Below the pieces are notes generated by a model that worked only from the letters and a program-made list of their open reading frames with translations, ran no database searches and had not been told where the DNA came from. A stretch of 15,222 nt of DNA from Hyphomicrobiales bacterium (GTDB lineage Bacteria > Pseudomonadota > Alphaproteobacteria > Rhizobiales > Xanthobacteraceae), in assembly GCA_016210825.1 (NCBI GenBank), contig JACQTM010000194.1, positions 1 through 15,222 of the forward strand, read 5' to 3'. Made by a program: the position numbers and the translations under genes. Shown in pieces: positions 14,189 through 15,222 of the stretch. Each line of letters begins with the position of its first letter. The stretch's first letter is position 1.

Positions 14189-15016
14189 TCAGCGTTGAAT
14201 CGTGCCGGTCGTGTTCCGGCTTGGAGCACCGGTGTTTGCCGGGCGGCCACCGCCGAAGATCAGCCGTTGCGGGTTCTCGTCGAAATTCTTCACCGTCTTC
14301 TCAATCGTGTTGAGCGTGCGGCGTCCATCGGACACGAGCCCGTCGATGCGCTTGTCGAGATTTTCCGCGGTGGTCCTGATCGCGCGCACCGCTTCCGGAA
14401 TATCGCCCTTGCCCTCGGGCCCGCCGATCAGATTGTCGATGCCAGCCATGATGCGGTCCACCTTTTCCGAATTGCGCGCCAGCGCCTCAGTGAAGGTTTC
14501 GATGCTCTTGATCGAGTTGCGCAACGCCACCTGGTTCTGCTCGATCACGGTATCGATCTTGCCAAGCACGTCGCGCGCGGCCTGCATCATGTCCGCCGTG
14601 GATCCAAAGTCGGAAACGAGCACTGGCAGCGCGCCATCCTTGCCTTCGAGCCGCGGCGAATTGACCGAGCCGCCGCGCAGCGCGAGCGTTGCGATCCCGG
14701 TCAGTCCTTGGAAGTCGAGGCTGACCGTGGTGTCGGCGCGCACGGGTGTATTGGTGTCGATCGAGATCGTGGCCAGCGCCTGCTTCGGGTTTTCCGGATC
14801 GAGGCCAAGCTCGGCCACTTCGCCGACGCGGATGCCATTGAAGCTCACCGCGGCGCCAGTGCGTAATCCGCCAATCGGGCCCTTGAAGACGACGTGATAA
14901 GCCGTGCGCTCGCCGGTGCCGCCAACATGGTGGAACCAATAAACGAAACCGAACGCCCCCATGATGACACCGAGGGTGAACAGGCCGATCAGGATGTAGT
15001 TCGCTCTCGTTTCCAT
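14189..15016 (-). CDS. MlaD/MCE-family lipid transport protein
   Basis: The 275-residue protein has a single N-terminal membrane anchor (about 7-29) and an MCE domain (about 38-116) with VVFKGPIGGLRTGAAVSFNG (42-61) and VGEVAELGLDP (64-74). A helical C-terminal region (140-255) follows with amphipathic repeats. MCE proteins form hexameric rings in the periplasm that carry phospholipids between the membranes with the MlaE permease and MlaF ATPase. The ATPase gene ends 10 nt upstream on the same strand, so the two form an operon. AAGG lies just before the ATG. In related genomes an auxiliary lipoprotein of the PqiC/DUF330 type often follows, but here the next gene is the toxin-antitoxin pair. 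Confidence 0.87.
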   Translation of the reverse strand: METRANYILIGLFTLGVIMGAFGFVYWFHHVGGTGERTAYHVVFKGPIGGLRTGAAVSFNGIRVGEVAELGLDPENPKQALATISIDTNTPVRADTTVSLDFQGLTGIATLALRGGSVNSPRLEGKDGALPVLVSDFGSTADMMQAARDVLGKIDTVIEQNQVALRNSIKSIETFTEALARNSEKVDRIMAGIDNLIGGPEGKGDIPEAVRAIRTTAENLDKRIDGLVSDGRRTLNTIEKTVKNFDENPQRLIFGGGRPANTGAPSRNTTGTIQR

Positions 15017-15026
15017 AACGCCTTAC

Positions 15027-15222
15027 TCATACGGTTCCGCCGACGCGGCTGCGCTTGCCGTGGAAATACGCCTTCAGCCACGGATGCTCCGACGCCAGCA
15101 TGACCGACATCGGCCCTGCGGCGATCACCTTGCCGTCGGCGAGGACCGCGATCCTGTCGCAGACGGTATGCAAGGAGTCGAGGTCATGGGTTACCATGAA
15201 AACGGTCAGCCCCAAAGTACGC
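15027..15222 (-). CDS. MlaF-like ABC transporter ATPase, C-terminal part (cut by window edge)
   Basis: The frame is open to the right edge, so the 5' part is outside the window. The visible 64 residues begin with RTLGLTVFMVTHDLDSLHTV, which carries the H-loop (VTHD) and D-rich turn of ABC ATPases. They then read IAVLADGKVIAAG, the usual late strand, and end in a short basic tail. The MlaD-like gene follows after 10 nt, which identifies this as the ATPase of the MCE lipid transporter. Confidence 0.85.
   Translation of the reverse strand, partial: RTLGLTVFMVTHDLDSLHTVCDRIAVLADGKVIAAGPMSVMLASEHPWLKAYFHGKRSRVGGTV

Overview
The window reads as chromosome of a high-GC alphaproteobacterium in the order Hyphomicrobiales, close to the Bradyrhizobium/Rhodopseudomonas/Xanthobacteraceae group. 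The evidence is an Omp25/31-type porin-like barrel, a thioredoxin-reductase-like ferredoxin-NADP reductase next to an adrenodoxin-type ferredoxin, a giant two-TM coiled-coil protein of the growth-pole type (GPR/RgsE, TipN-like), and small conserved rhizobial proteins. This placement comes from protein character, not from a database search.

Layout. 1-195: a hairpin and a larger imperfect palindrome. 196-1581 (+): unknown polytopic membrane protein. 1698-3722 (+): exported SGNH/GDSL hydrolase. About 3755-3912: a palindromic intergenic element flanked by a 22-bp imperfect direct repeat that duplicates the 3' end of the next gene. 3914-5298 (-): ferredoxin and ferredoxin-NADP reductase operon. 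5408-6139 (-): outer-membrane beta-barrel. 6301-6687 (-): HPt phosphotransfer protein. 6822-7154 (-): small conserved unknown. 7379-11535 (+): giant coiled-coil membrane protein whose conserved C-terminal domain lies in another frame, so the gene looks frameshifted.

11573-14042 (all -) looks like an accessory block. It holds an orphan LivM-type permease without a convincing start, a short CDF-type cation transporter, a 3' fragment of a tRNA-Leu(TAA), and an MntA-HepT (nucleotidyltransferase/HEPN) toxin-antitoxin pair with a clear sigma70-type promoter overlapped by a Fur-box-like palindrome. From 14189 to the right edge (-) lies the end of an Mla/MCE lipid-transport operon: MlaD-like protein and the C-terminal part of its ATPase.

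How they work together. Ferredoxin and reductase form an electron-transfer pair. MlaF-like ATPase and MlaD-like protein belong to one ABC lipid transporter. MntA and HepT form a coupled antitoxin/toxin pair whose stop codon abuts the tRNA fragment, as expected at an old integration site. The most rewarding places to look again are the frameshift near 11113-11190, the tRNA/TA junction with its unusual HEPN motif and Fur-like operator, and the palindromic element that appears to have duplicated the end of the reductase gene.
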